Assembly: GCF_034111725.1 (NCBI RefSeq)
Contig: NZ_JAWUWR010000077.1
Span: 1 to 64,000, forward strand
Reading direction: 5' to 3'
DNA from: Thalassolituus sp034111725
GTDB taxonomy: Bacteria; Pseudomonadota; Gammaproteobacteria; Pseudomonadales; Oceanobacteraceae
Length of the DNA stretch: 64,000 nt
This document shows, one piece after another, positions 1-9,163 of this stretch. A program made the position numbers and the translations under genes. Numbering within the stretch: position 1 is the stretch's first letter; each line of letters starts with the position of its first letter. The notes beneath the pieces were generated by a model. It was not told the origin of the DNA. It made no database searches and was given only the letters and a program-made list of their open reading frames with translations.

Positions 1-334
1 CGTCACACATACCTTCATCCGGACTGATATCGGTTAAGAAGCCTAAGCGACCACGGTTAATGCCCAACACTGGTGTATTGAAGCGCGCCAGCGCACGCGC
101 TGCACCTAGCAAACTGCCATCACCGCCAACAACGATCACGAGATCGCAAATTTCGCCCAACAGGTTAACGTTGGACACTTGCATACCATGTCCAGGCATC
201 ACTTCAGCAATACGGTCATCCAAAATGACGTGATAACCTTCATCGACCATGTAACGCGACAAACGGCGAATCGTTTCAATTACTTTATTACTATTTAATC
301 GACCGATAATGCCGATATTGCGAAATTCTTCCAT
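1..334 (-). CDS. nadK: NAD kinase, N-terminal part (cut by window edge)
   Basis: The first about 111 residues of an ATP-dependent NAD kinase, which phosphorylates NAD to NADP in the cytosol. The visible protein starts MEEFRNIGIIGRLNSN and contains the diagnostic GGDGSLLGAAR nucleotide-binding loop near residues 70-80, followed by the NRGRLGFLTDISPDE segment, both hallmarks of the family. The start codon at 334 is followed by the usual Rossmann-like beginning. The gene is divergent from the DUF1853 gene, and the 140 bases between them must hold both promoters. The C-terminal two thirds lie outside the window. Identification is secure from these motifs. Confidence 0.95.
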   Translation of the reverse strand, partial: MEEFRNIGIIGRLNSNKVIETIRRLSRYMVDEGYHVILDDRIAEVMPGHGMQVSNVNLLGEICDLVIVVGGDGSLLGAARALARFNTPVLGINRGRLGFLTDISPDEGMCD

Positions 335-472
335 TACGAAACCTGATCACCTCAATTTGGGCGCAGCTATGTTACTGTGCGCGCTATATTTGTTAGGCAC
401 TGCTGCAAAAATATGGCAAAGCATTGCCATAGAAACGTTAGTCGCTTTATACCATACAGGAGTGAAAAACAC

Positions 473-1342
473 TTGTTGACCTCCCCGCTTAGTCCAGAGC
501 ATCCATTTTTTGCGATCGGGTGTAAAGCTCAGCGCGATATGGTGTGGAGCGTACTCGGACCATCCATACTCGATTGCTTATGGGCTCCGCAGCAGCCCAG
601 CTGGCTGCAAGCCGATTGGCAACTACTCAGTCATGTGCATGCTGAGTTTACCCCAGAGTTTTCCAGTACTCGCCTTGGTCTTATGTTCGAGCAACTATGG
701 CAGCATGCCCTGTCGCTCGCAGCGCTGAAATGGCAAGCAAATTTGCAAATAAGCAGTCCAGAGCGAACACTAGGCGAGCTAGATTTACTCCTAAAACAAG
801 GAGATAAAGAGTGGCACCTAGAGCTAGCGCTTAAGTTTTACTTGGGTTATCGCAACGAGTGGATTGGACCTAATCGTCGAGATCGACTCACCGACAAACT
901 GACCCATACCCAATCTCATCAACTAGCGTTATCGCAACAGCCCGAAGGTCAACAAGCACTCGAAATTGCTGGCTGGCATAATCCTGAGCCCCAAGCACTC
1001 ATGCGCGGCTGCTTATTTCATCCCGCCAAACCAGAATTTAACGGAAGCCTTCCTGAAGAGGTATCTGCAAGCCACTGGCGCGGGCGCTGGTGTCACTTTC
1101 GAGATGCCGAAGCGGTATTGCCCGAAGGTCCTTGGTACGTATTGTCCAAACCAGATTGGATTAGTCCTGCACTTTGCCCGCTAACAGTGGAGCGCGTAGA
1201 ACTCATTCGATATTTAACGGCCCACTTTGAGCATTTGACGGTTGCGGTTTGTGCCGTCGTTGCAGTTCAAGGCAGTCATGGCTGGGTCGAACAACAACGT
1301 TGGCTAATCATGCCTGATAACTGGCCGCAGGGGCTGGAGTGA
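473..1342 (+). CDS. DUF1853 family protein
   Basis: Protein of unknown function that matches the DUF1853 pattern: an HPFF...RDMVW-like N terminus, then GELDLLLKQ, WHLELALKFYLG, the W-x-GP-NRRDRL segment and a HQLAL helix. The acidic and lysine residues in ELDLL...ELALKF recall a PD-(D/E)XK nuclease-like core, but that is inference. I chose a TTG start at 473 because AGGAG lies 10 bases upstream and family homology begins there; a GTG at 377 in the same frame would add 32 residues that look unlike the family and has no ribosome-binding site. The 3' end overlaps the convergent ACC-deaminase-like gene by 35 bases. No link to its neighbours is evident. Confidence 0.75.
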   Translation: MLTSPLSPEHPFFAIGCKAQRDMVWSVLGPSILDCLWAPQQPSWLQADWQLLSHVHAEFTPEFSSTRLGLMFEQLWQHALSLAALKWQANLQISSPERTLGELDLLLKQGDKEWHLELALKFYLGYRNEWIGPNRRDRLTDKLTHTQSHQLALSQQPEGQQALEIAGWHNPEPQALMRGCLFHPAKPEFNGSLPEEVSASHWRGRWCHFRDAEAVLPEGPWYVLSKPDWISPALCPLTVERVELIRYLTAHFEHLTVAVCAVVAVQGSHGWVEQQRWLIMPDNWPQGLE

Positions 1343-2228
1343 GATCCATCCCCCTTCGCCCTTGCAAACCGCCGGTATGAACAATCAAACGACGCACATT
1401 CGCCAATCGGCCCGCCGCCTGCTCTTGCTCTAAGGCCCAAATAACCTTGGCCGTGTAAACCGGATCAAGCGGCAATTCAAGCGTATCGTAGCGCTGAATT
1501 ACACGCTTTACTGACTCAGAGAAACGTCCAAAGCCACCACTATGATACTCATCGAGCACCTGCCAGCCTTTGCCAGAGCCAAGCTCTCGTTGCCAACGTC
1601 TTTGTTGCTCGCCTTGATCCGCTACGCAATTAACACCAACAAGCTTTGTCTGGGGTGCTAGATTTGCAGCCATTCCTAGCGCCGTAGTGCCAGTTCCTAG
1701 CGCCAGCCATACTTCGTCATAGCCTGACGCTCGTTCGGCGATTAAAGCACAGCCCTGGCGACCCTCAGCCCCATCGCCGCCTTCAGGAATAACCCATGCA
1801 TCCCATTGCTGAGCTAACTCCTGCCGGTAAGCTTCGTCGTAGCGTAATGCATACTGTTGTCGATTACAGAACTGCAACTGCGCTCCCCAACGCTGACAAT
1901 CGACTAACGTTGGCGTCAGTGGCAATTCAGCAAAGCCTCGCACCATTATAATCAGCGGCACATTCGCCTGTGCACAAACAGCCGCTAACGCGTGAAGATG
2001 ATTCGAATAAACACCACCAAAACTCAATAATCGAGTGCGGCCAGAAGCTTGCCAAGCCCGTAAATGGCCAATTAGCTTAAATATTTTATTACCGCTAATA
2101 ACTGAATCCAGTTTATCCAAACGTAAAACATCGCAACGTCCCTCACCGGCCCATTCGGGCAATGCATGGATGGGGGCTGCTTTGGCGGCAATCGAAAGGA
2201 CTAATTCATTGGGCGAAATACAGGTCAT
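1308..2228 (-). CDS. ACC deaminase / D-cysteine desulfhydrase family PLP enzyme
   Basis: Fold-type II pyridoxal-phosphate enzyme of about 306 residues. SGNKIFKL near residues 45-52 corresponds to the GGNKxxKL motif of the family, with K48 the likely Schiff-base lysine; FGGVYSNHLHALA supplies the Ser/Asn that contact substrate and PLP, and LALGTGTTALG is the phosphate-binding glycine loop. The family splits into 1-aminocyclopropane-1-carboxylate deaminases and D-cysteine desulfhydrases, and substrate cannot be told from this reading. It lies 12 bases downstream of the membrane-protein gene at 2241-3029 and is probably cotranscribed with it. No strong ribosome-binding site precedes the ATG. Confidence 0.85.
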   Translation of the reverse strand: MTCISPNELVLSIAAKAAPIHALPEWAGEGRCDVLRLDKLDSVISGNKIFKLIGHLRAWQASGRTRLLSFGGVYSNHLHALAAVCAQANVPLIIMVRGFAELPLTPTLVDCQRWGAQLQFCNRQQYALRYDEAYRQELAQQWDAWVIPEGGDGAEGRQGCALIAERASGYDEVWLALGTGTTALGMAANLAPQTKLVGVNCVADQGEQQRRWQRELGSGKGWQVLDEYHSGGFGRFSESVKRVIQRYDTLELPLDPVYTAKVIWALEQEQAAGRLANVRRLIVHTGGLQGRRGMDLTPAPAASYQA

Positions 2229-2240
2229 CTTAGGATCAAA

Positions 2241-3029
2241 TTAAAATTTCTTTTTAGACTGCGCTGATGGATTGCTGGGGATTCCGAACTGATCATTGGC
2301 TTCCGAAGCTTCCTCTTTCGACAATGCACGCGACAACGCATCATTTGAATTAAGATTGTCTTTGCTGTTGTACAACGCCGCAGTGCGCTGAGCTAATTCA
2401 CGAATGCGTTCTGTCTTTTCTGGATACTGTAGATCAAACTCTATCAGTAATTTCTTCGCCGCCTTGTAGTAATTAGAAGCCGTCAGCACATCTCCGCGCT
2501 GCCCAGCAACATCACCTTGGGCCGTATAAGTGTCGACCTCGCGCTCCAGCATGGTCATACGCAGGTAGCGACGATATTCCAACATCGCCGTTTCAGATAT
2601 TACCCGACCTTTCGCTAACGGCCCCAGCGTCTTTAAGATACGCGTTAACTGCCGACGCCCGTAACGTAACTCCCGATCACTTTTGAACACCTTACGCAAA
2701 TTTTGATTTTGGCTAATCTTCTGACGATACTCTTCAACATCGAACGATTGCGTGGCCGGTCCATCTTTGCCCGCTTTAGGCATCGCACTCTCCGCTCGCT
2801 CGTATAGCTGCACCACACGATCCAAAACGACTTGCTGAATTTCTTGATGGTTATCGACCACGATCAAAAATTCGAGCGCTTCCAGTAAGTCATCAGCCTT
2901 TTGTTTTACTAGCCGCGCTTGCTCCCGCTTAGCATTACTTGCTTGCTGCTTGCGCCCCAAAAATACGAAGGCAAACAAGACTAAACTGATGGGTACCGCG
3001 ATAGCGATTACCAATCCAATTGCCGACAT
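2241..3029 (-). CDS. membrane-anchored coiled-coil protein of unknown function
   Basis: I do not recognise a named family. The 262-residue protein has one N-terminal transmembrane segment (about residues 4-24, very hydrophobic, starting MSAIGLVIAIAVPISLVLF), then a charged helical region rich in Lys, Arg, Glu and Gln (KREQARLVKQKADDLLEALEFL), a middle part with TPR-like helical character (GDVLTASNYYKAAKKLL) and a low-complexity Ser/Asn/Lys tail. It is divergent from topA, an arrangement I recall from Pseudomonas genomes, where hypothetical genes also sit beside topA. It shares a probable operon with the downstream PLP enzyme. Confidence 0.6.
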   Translation of the reverse strand: MSAIGLVIAIAVPISLVLFAFVFLGRKQQASNAKREQARLVKQKADDLLEALEFLIVVDNHQEIQQVVLDRVVQLYERAESAMPKAGKDGPATQSFDVEEYRQKISQNQNLRKVFKSDRELRYGRRQLTRILKTLGPLAKGRVISETAMLEYRRYLRMTMLEREVDTYTAQGDVAGQRGDVLTASNYYKAAKKLLIEFDLQYPEKTERIRELAQRTAALYNSKDNLNSNDALSRALSKEEASEANDQFGIPSNPSAQSKKKF

Positions 3030-3280
3030 AGATTAAGCCTCTCCGTGAATAATGTGCTATTCCTAGCAAGTCAGCGATAAAAAAATGTAGCCGATCAAGA
3101 CCATAATCGGGCATATAGATGTCGCTACTGAGTGAAAGTTTAGCAACTTTTCCGCACACTGCCGGTCAAGTTGCAACATCGGAAATATACATCCGGACTT
3201 GACCGCACCCAGGGGTGTGCCTTTAAAGTGTCGCCTCTTAGGCTCGCTGAATCATCAGAATAAGGGTTAATCAAAGGACT

Positions 3281-5962
3281 ATGGGCAAATCTCTGGTCAT
3301 CGTGGAATCGCCAGCAAAGGCTAAAACGATTAATAAGTACCTGGGCAATGATTTCATTGTGAAGTCCAGTGTCGGCCACGTGCGCGACCTGCCAACATCA
3401 GGCTCTGCTAGCAAGAGCGATCCGAAGGAGCGTGCTCGTCAAGCAGCGCTTACTCGTAAAATGTCGCCTGATGAAAAAGAAATTTACAAAAAGCAAAAGG
3501 CACAAGACCAACTTATTAACCGCATGGGTATTGATCCCGAGCACGGTTGGAAGGCGTCTTATGAAATCCTTCCCGGCAAAGAAAAAGTCGTGGAAGAACT
3601 AAAACGCCTCGCAAAAGATGCTGATCAAATCTATCTCGCAACGGATTTGGACCGCGAAGGGGAAGCCATCGCTTGGCACCTGCGGGAAATTATCGGCGAG
3701 AAAGACAAGCAATACCGTCGCGTGGTATTCAACGAAATTACGAAAAAAGCGATTCAAGCGGCATTTGAAAAACCATCAGAGCTGAACATGAATCGTGTTA
3801 ATGCCCAGCAAGCACGCCGTTTTCTCGATCGCGTCGTGGGCTTTATGGTATCGCCGTTGCTTTGGGCTAAAGTAGCTCGTGGCTTATCTGCGGGTCGCGT
3901 GCAATCGGTTGCGGTACGTTTAATCGTAGAGCGCGAACGTGAAATTCGTGCCTTCGTACCAGAAGAATACTGGGAAGCTTTCGCAGATCTAAATACCAAT
4001 TCAGGCGAAATATTACGTACTCAAGTGGCACGTCGTGCTAACAGTGAATTTCGTCCGAGTAATGAAGCCGACACGCTGAGTGCTTTAGAGCTTATCCGTA
4101 AAGGCCCATTTGTCGTTAGTAAACGCGAAGATAAGCCAACTAGTTCGAAACCAGCAGCACCTTTCATTACCTCGACCCTGCAACAAGCGGCGAGTACGCG
4201 CTTAGGCTTCAGCGTAAAGAAAACAATGACACTGGCGCAGCGCTTATACGAAGCTGGTTTTATTACCTACATGCGTACTGACTCAACCAATTTAAGCCAA
4301 GATGCCGTTGCCAGTGCGCGCGATTATATTCAAAAGCATTTTGGTGACGAATACTTACCGGAACAGCCGCGTATTTATAGCAGCAAAGAAGGCGCTCAAG
4401 AGGCTCACGAAGCTATCCGACCGTCAGATGTTACGGCAAAAGCCAGTGTATTAGCTTCGATGGAGCCTGATGCTCAGCGCCTATACGATTTAATTTGGCG
4501 ACGTTTTGTTGCCTGTCAAACGGCTGATGCGCGTTTTACCAGCACCAGCGTTACTGTGACTTCTGGCGAGTTTGAATTAAAAACTCGCGGTCGCATTATT
4601 CGCTTTGACGGTCATTTAAAAGCGATGCCATCGCAAGGTGGTAAAGGCGAAGAAGATATCTTGCTGCCGGACGTATCCGAAGGCGATGTTCTGCGCTTAG
4701 ATAAGCTAGAACCTAAGCAACACTTCACTAAACCATCTCCGCGTTTCTCGGAAGCGGCGCTAGTTAAAGAGCTAGAAAAACGCGGTATTGGTCGCCCTTC
4801 GACCTACGCTTCGATTATCTCGACGATTCAAGAGCGAGGATACGTCAGCCTCAAGGCTCGTCGTTTCTATGCTGAAAAAATGGGCGATATCGTTACCAGT
4901 CGTTTGGTCGAAAACTTTGATGGGTTAATGGATTTTGGTTTCACCGCCAGCATGGAAGAAAAGCTAGATGACATCGCCGATGGTGATGTGAACTGGACCT
5001 CTGTACTCGATGAGTTTTATCAAGGTTTCCGCGTTCAGCTGGATACCGCTAGCGGCGAAAACGGGATGCGCTTAAACGCCCCTGTTGATACCGATATCGA
5101 CTGCCCTAATTGCGGCCGTCACATGCAAATTCGTACCGGCAGCACCGGCGTGTTCTTAGGTTGTTCCGGCTATGGTTTACCACCTAAAGAACGCTGCACG
5201 CAAACGCTTAATCTAATTCCTGGTGAAGAAGCTATCACCGCAGAAGAAGATGAAGAAGCCGAAAGCCGTCGCTTAATGAACAAGCGTCGTTGCAAGATTT
5301 GCGACACGGCGATGGACAGCTATTTACTGGATGAAAATCGCAAAGTACATATTTGTGGTAATAATCCTGATTGCAATGGCTTCGAAGTCGAAAACGGTCA
5401 ATTTAAGATTAAAGGCTATGATGGTCCGCGTCTGGAATGTGATCGTTGCGGATCTGAAATGCAGCTAAAGTCTGGCCGCTTTGGTAAGTATTTTGGCTGC
5501 ACCAACAACGAATGTAATAACACGCGTAAGTTGTTGAAAAATGGTGAAGCGGCGCCACCAAAAATGGATCCGATTCCAATGCCAGAGTTACGCTGTCTAA
5601 AAGTTGATGACAGTTATGTTCTACGCGATGGCGCTGCAGGCCTGTTTTTGGCGGCAAGTCAGTTTCCAAAAAATCGCGAAACTCGCGCACCTTTAGTTAC
5701 CGAATTAATACCGTACCAAGCGCAAATACCGGAAAAATATCACTATTTACTCGATGCTCCGCGCACCGATAGCGAAAGTAATCCCGCGATTATCCGTTAC
5801 AGTCGTAAAACCAAAGAGCAATACGTAATGACTGAAGTCGAAGGTAAAGCGACCGGTTGGAGTGCCTATTTCGATAAAGGTCGCTGGGATATTACTGAGA
5901 AAAAAGCAGCAGCAAAACCGAAAGCAGCTGCGAAAAAAGCACCAGCCAAAAAGAAGACCTGA
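3281..5962 (+). CDS. topA: DNA topoisomerase I (type IA)
   Basis: Relaxes negatively supercoiled DNA through a transient 5'-phosphotyrosine link. The N terminus has the Toprim lysine/glutamate motif VIVESPAKAKTINKYLG with E9, and DLDREGEAIAW with D122, D124 and E126 for metal binding. The catalytic tyrosine is Y330 in FITYMRTDST (Y319 in E. coli). Three four-cysteine zinc modules follow near residues 604-640, 670-705 and 720-750 (CPNC, CKIC, CDRC), then a Lys/Ala-rich basic tail of about 20 residues. At 893 residues the length fits gammaproteobacterial TopA. Its ATG follows AAAGGA, and a strong intrinsic terminator lies about 50 bases after the stop. Confidence 0.98.
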   Translation: MGKSLVIVESPAKAKTINKYLGNDFIVKSSVGHVRDLPTSGSASKSDPKERARQAALTRKMSPDEKEIYKKQKAQDQLINRMGIDPEHGWKASYEILPGKEKVVEELKRLAKDADQIYLATDLDREGEAIAWHLREIIGEKDKQYRRVVFNEITKKAIQAAFEKPSELNMNRVNAQQARRFLDRVVGFMVSPLLWAKVARGLSAGRVQSVAVRLIVEREREIRAFVPEEYWEAFADLNTNSGEILRTQVARRANSEFRPSNEADTLSALELIRKGPFVVSKREDKPTSSKPAAPFITSTLQQAASTRLGFSVKKTMTLAQRLYEAGFITYMRTDSTNLSQDAVASARDYIQKHFGDEYLPEQPRIYSSKEGAQEAHEAIRPSDVTAKASVLASMEPDAQRLYDLIWRRFVACQTADARFTSTSVTVTSGEFELKTRGRIIRFDGHLKAMPSQGGKGEEDILLPDVSEGDVLRLDKLEPKQHFTKPSPRFSEAALVKELEKRGIGRPSTYASIISTIQERGYVSLKARRFYAEKMGDIVTSRLVENFDGLMDFGFTASMEEKLDDIADGDVNWTSVLDEFYQGFRVQLDTASGENGMRLNAPVDTDIDCPNCGRHMQIRTGSTGVFLGCSGYGLPPKERCTQTLNLIPGEEAITAEEDEEAESRRLMNKRRCKICDTAMDSYLLDENRKVHICGNNPDCNGFEVENGQFKIKGYDGPRLECDRCGSEMQLKSGRFGKYFGCTNNECNNTRKLLKNGEAAPPKMDPIPMPELRCLKVDDSYVLRDGAAGLFLAASQFPKNRETRAPLVTELIPYQAQIPEKYHYLLDAPRTDSESNPAIIRYSRKTKEQYVMTEVEGKATGWSAYFDKGRWDITEKKAAAKPKAAAKKAPAKKKT

Positions 5963-6011
5963 ATCACAAACAGGAGATTTGAGACTCAGAATCAAATCAT
6001 GAAAAAGTGGT

Positions 6012-6041
6012 AAAAAAAGCCGGCATTGCCGGCTTTTTTTT
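6012..6041. terminator. intrinsic terminator after topA
   Basis: GCCGGC and its complement form a tight GC hairpin around a three-base loop, flanked by an A7 run on the left and a T8 run on the right, so it can stop transcription on either strand. Placed directly after topA. Confidence 0.9.
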
Positions 6042-6118
6042 CATTCTTATGTCCGATTTTCAAATAACAATTAAGGTTTTAGGGTTATATCTCAACCCAA
6101 TGACATATGGAGCATGTT

Positions 6119-6406
6119 ATGCAAAACCACTTAAAATCAGTCTTAAAAACCTTTCTCCTCAGCTGCTTAATGACGATTGCTATTCCTACCCTTGCTGGCG
6201 AACCAAGCCAGAGTTTAATTAATATTAACAACGCCAGCGTTGAACAATTAAGTGAACTAAAAGGCATCGGCAAGGCCAAGGCTGAAGCCATTGTCGCCTA
6301 TCGCGAAGCACACGGAAAATTCTCTTCTTTCGAGGAGTTAACGGCCGTAAAAGGAATTGGCGCAGCTACAATAGAAAAGAATAAAGCTCTGTTAGCTCTC
6401 GAATAA
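6119..6406 (+). CDS. ComEA-like helix-hairpin-helix DNA-binding protein, exported
   Basis: A 95-residue exported protein with a signal peptide (about residues 1-27, ending IPTLAG) and two tandem helix-hairpin-helix motifs: SVEQLSELKGIGKAKAEAIV and FEELTAVKGIGAATIEKNK. This is the ComEA-family C-terminal fold, which binds double-stranded DNA in the periplasm during natural transformation; Gram-negative homologues are often annotated as competence proteins. I chose the ATG at 6119 since GGAG lies 6 bases upstream; an in-frame ATG at 6107 has none. No other competence gene is nearby, and a bidirectional terminator closes the gene, so it is probably transcribed alone. Confidence 0.88.
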   Translation: MQNHLKSVLKTFLLSCLMTIAIPTLAGEPSQSLININNASVEQLSELKGIGKAKAEAIVAYREAHGKFSSFEELTAVKGIGAATIEKNKALLALE

Positions 6407-6413
6407 CAGATAC

Positions 6414-6451
6414 AAAAAAACCGCTCACAACACAGTTGTGAGCGGTTTTTT
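6414..6451. terminator. bidirectional intrinsic terminator
   Basis: An A7 run, an 11-base arm CCGCTCACAAC, a short ACA loop, the exact complementary arm and a T6 run. It lies between the convergent ComEA-like gene and the lipoprotein gene and can serve both. Confidence 0.92.
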
Positions 6452-6460
6452 AACAATTAT

Positions 6461-7183
6461 TTATTGTAAAACCAAGCAATTTCCCCACTCACAGCGCATC
6501 AATAGATGATTCGCACCAGGACAAGCGACATCATAAATTTCATACGGCCATTCGCCTTTCAATAACTGCACTTCGGCATTTGGGCATCCCTCTCGCTTCG
6601 ATAACTTTTCAACCACATATAATGAACGACCATATTGACGCTGAGTCTTTAACTCCACCATACCACGACGCAAATCCAGTGTTTCGGCGTCATTTACTGA
6701 ACGACGCTGTAACGTTACTAATTCATTATAGGTTTCGTCAGAACCGTGTAGATCCCACTTACCTTGATTGTATTGGCCAAGAATCTTAATACACAACTCT
6801 TCGCGCCCTTCTTCATCACCGGCTTTGTTCATCAACTTAGTGACAGTTTCTTCAGCACGCTCGGTGACTTCCCATGTCATCGCCATGGCTAAACGAGCAC
6901 CGGTTTCAACTCGAGTGTCGGTCACGGTGACAATATTGTAGGCCAAACCAAAATCAGCACCCTCAACAAATGGACCATTGCGCTCCCACCAGTTATTACG
7001 GGCCGTTAACCCAGCTTGACGCGCACGAGGGCTGACGTCGCGACATTGAGAAACCCAAGTACGCAGCATAGTATCGGCTTGCAATGCGTAGAATACCGCC
7101 TCGCCTTTTGGCGATAACGGTGTCTGTGCACAACCTTGAATAATGAGCGCGGCCATTACAGCCAGAATGAAACGTAATTTCAC
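6461..7183 (-). CDS. putative lipoprotein of unknown function
   Basis: A 240-residue protein that starts MKLRFILAVMAALIIQGC, a lipoprotein signal peptide with the acylated cysteine at residue 18. The mature part has no domain I recognise; it is mixed charged/hydrophobic with several cysteines (in SQCRDV, ELCIKI, EGCPNAEV, DVACPG and MRCEWGNC) that could form disulfides in the periplasm. It stands 3 bases from the stop of the upstream glutaredoxin-like gene at 7187-7438 and is therefore probably cotranscribed with it. A cysteine-rich lipoprotein next to a thiol-fold protein is suggestive but not proof of a shared job. Confidence 0.65.
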   Translation of the reverse strand: MKLRFILAVMAALIIQGCAQTPLSPKGEAVFYALQADTMLRTWVSQCRDVSPRARQAGLTARNNWWERNGPFVEGADFGLAYNIVTVTDTRVETGARLAMAMTWEVTERAEETVTKLMNKAGDEEGREELCIKILGQYNQGKWDLHGSDETYNELVTLQRRSVNDAETLDLRRGMVELKTQRQYGRSLYVVEKLSKREGCPNAEVQLLKGEWPYEIYDVACPGANHLLMRCEWGNCLVLQ

Positions 7184-7186
7184 GGG

Positions 7187-7438
7187 TCAGTTCCTCTTGT
7201 TATTGTTGAGCAAAAATTCTCGCGCCTGTTCTGCAGAAAACGGCCAGTTTAATTCTTGTTCGGTGAGTTCGTTCAAAATGACGGGGATTCTTGTGCCGTA
7301 ACGCTCAACAAGAAGGTCTGACTCAGCAATATCTTCCTGATAGATATTTAATTCTATACCTTCTGCGGCAACGACCACTACTTGAGCAGCAATATCACAC
7401 AGATGGCACCCATCAGTACCGAATAATACAAATGTCAT
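7187..7438 (-). CDS. glutaredoxin-family protein (DUF836-like)
   Basis: An 83-residue thioredoxin-fold protein. It starts MTFVLFGTDGCHLCDIA, giving a CHLC redox motif after the first beta strand as in the DUF836/glutaredoxin-like family, and has the cis-proline segment TRIPVIL near residue 55. These proteins are cytosolic and their substrates are mostly unknown. The start at 7438 is favoured because GGAGGGG sits 4 bases upstream; an in-frame ATG at 7453 overlaps that ribosome-binding site. The gene is followed after 3 bases by the lipoprotein gene. Confidence 0.8.
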   Translation of the reverse strand: MTFVLFGTDGCHLCDIAAQVVVVAAEGIELNIYQEDIAESDLLVERYGTRIPVILNELTEQELNWPFSAEQAREFLLNNNKRN

Positions 7439-7505
7439 CAAACCCCTCCACAACTGGTACGAGTATACCGCTGCGCAAAGGGGCTGACTATTAGGTAAAG
7501 CTTAA

Positions 7506-8600
7506 TCAGAGTAGGCGATTTAGGCCTTCATTAAAGCTTTGCAATATATGGTAACCCGGTTTTTCCGGTAACCATTGTTGCATCATGTCTTGCAATGTTG
7601 TGCGTGGCTCTGCCAACGGACTCGCTTTATCTAACGCTTTGATGTATTCGTCGACATATTGCGCTAATGGCGATTGCAGCGAATCCAATTTCGGCGTTGG
7701 TAATGAAGGAGCTCCGGCGGCATAAGCACGACTGACTGACGAAAATGAGCGCTGACGTAAATCTAAGCTCATCGATGCAAGCTCATTACCATCAAAGCCT
7801 AAATTCATCGCCTCTCCCAATGCTGCGCCGAGGTCGCCACCAAAAAACTTATCACTTAGCGATTTAACATCATCAAACAAGGCAGAAAGCGCATCTAATT
7901 CACCTTGATCTAGCGAGCCTTCGACTTCTAATTCGAAGTTTTGTGAAAACGTAGAGCCTGACAAACTATTCGAGCCATTGCTTACACTAAATTGGCCTTG
8001 CTGATGTTTGAAATTAACCGTGACTTTATCGCCATCTCGCGTAACAACCTGCATCGACAAGGTATTTGAACTACCTCTCACACTGCGTTCAGATGTAACT
8101 GCCTGATTAGTAAGAACAGAATCTGTCTCAGTATTGGCAGCAGCATCTTCTGCGGGTGTCGACTGGTCTGGATTCGCCAAGGCATCAAGACCGTCATCGA
8201 CCAGTTTACGACTCGCGCTAATTTGCGCTTTCATCTCGTCATCGAGCAAACCCATGCTATCAAGCATATCCTCTGCATCAGCATAGCCTTTGGATATTCC
8301 AGATCGAGCCGCATCAATACGCTGCTGAATACGCTCTTCGCCAGCCCCTTGGTCACGTAACGACTCAATACCTGCCGTGACGTGAGCCAAAATATTAGCA
8401 GCCGTATCTTGCGCACTCTGTTTTGGACCTTGCACAACCGTTGGAGCCGCTTTCGCAGTCGCTTGTGTAGCTTCTGTCGAATCAGTGCTCGTTTCTGTTG
8501 TAGATTTACGCGCAGCGCCATCCGCAGAATGCCCGGAATACTTATGGCCTGACGTTAGTGAATGGTAGGAATTCAATGAATTGTTAAACTGTATGCTCAT
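7506..8600 (-). CDS. DUF5610-like protein of unknown function
   Basis: A 364-residue soluble protein without a signal peptide. Residues about 65-150 (AANILAHVTAGIESLRDQG, RIDAARSGISKGYADAEDML, KAQISASRKLVDDGLDAL) form the helical pattern I associate with DUF5610 proteins. The N terminus is a Ser/Thr/Ala-rich low-complexity stretch, and the middle (about 170-260) reads as beta-rich. Function unknown. The following gene on this strand is separated by a terminatorless 70-base gap from the glutaredoxin operon. The family call is from memory of its helical pattern, so moderate confidence only. Confidence 0.6.
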   Translation of the reverse strand: MSIQFNNSLNSYHSLTSGHKYSGHSADGAARKSTTETSTDSTEATQATAKAAPTVVQGPKQSAQDTAANILAHVTAGIESLRDQGAGEERIQQRIDAARSGISKGYADAEDMLDSMGLLDDEMKAQISASRKLVDDGLDALANPDQSTPAEDAAANTETDSVLTNQAVTSERSVRGSSNTLSMQVVTRDGDKVTVNFKHQQGQFSVSNGSNSLSGSTFSQNFELEVEGSLDQGELDALSALFDDVKSLSDKFFGGDLGAALGEAMNLGFDGNELASMSLDLRQRSFSSVSRAYAAGAPSLPTPKLDSLQSPLAQYVDEYIKALDKASPLAEPRTTLQDMMQQWLPEKPGYHILQSFNEGLNRLL

Positions 8601-8716
8601 GGGTATCTCCCGGGCCTTGCATTGTGGTTAGTCTATCGACCAGAAAATGCAAAACTTGAGCAAAAATTATTCAAAAAGGCTACCTAATACAAATTAAGTG
8701 GCCTATGCAACTTAAA

Positions 8717-9043
8717 CTAGTAACAAATTGCGCCTTGTTGATACTCATGGGGCAATTCGACCGACCAAGTGATCGCTTGCTCGTCGATAGCGTCTAACAA
8801 TTGCTGCGAATTGAATTGACGGTAGCGCATGACCAACAAGGTTTGGTAAGCCGCGGTTAACGCTTGCTCTGTTAGCTGAAGTGTTGCTTCTAGGGTCATG
8901 ATCTCTTCTTCAACTAACGACTTGCGCCATTGCGTGTAGTCTCGTAAAGCGAGTTCATGATCAACTAGAGGATTAATGAGCGAGTTCTGATTTGAGCTGT
9001 TCATAACATCAACCTGCGAATTTGCCATTGGGTAGATCACCAC
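8717..9043 (-). CDS. small protein of unknown function
   Basis: A 108-residue protein I do not recognise. It is largely helical and acidic (QWRKSLVEEEIMTLEATLQ, TEQALTAAYQTLLVMRYRQF), has no signal peptide or transmembrane segment, and carries a single C-terminal cysteine. The start is uncertain: the given GTG at 9043 has only weak upstream purines, while an in-frame ATG at 9004 (MNSSNQ) has AGGT 7 bases upstream and may be the true start. It lies upstream of the DUF5610-like gene on the same strand, about 115 bases away, so a shared transcript is possible. Confidence 0.5.
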   Translation of the reverse strand: MVIYPMANSQVDVMNSSNQNSLINPLVDHELALRDYTQWRKSLVEEEIMTLEATLQLTEQALTAAYQTLLVMRYRQFNSQQLLDAIDEQAITWSVELPHEYQQGAICY

Positions 9044-9163
9044 AATGAACTCACATTCCGCAAACTACCAGTTCATTTTTTGAACGCTTCCGTGAATTAA
9101 AATCAACAATCAGACATATTGAGACAAAATAGATAAATTTAGAGCAACAACCACAACCTAAAA

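Noticed and set aside
377..472. Upstream GTG start for the DUF1853 gene
   Set aside because: The extra 32 residues are Cys/His/Arg-rich and unlike the family, with no ribosome-binding site, while AGGAG lies before the TTG at 473.
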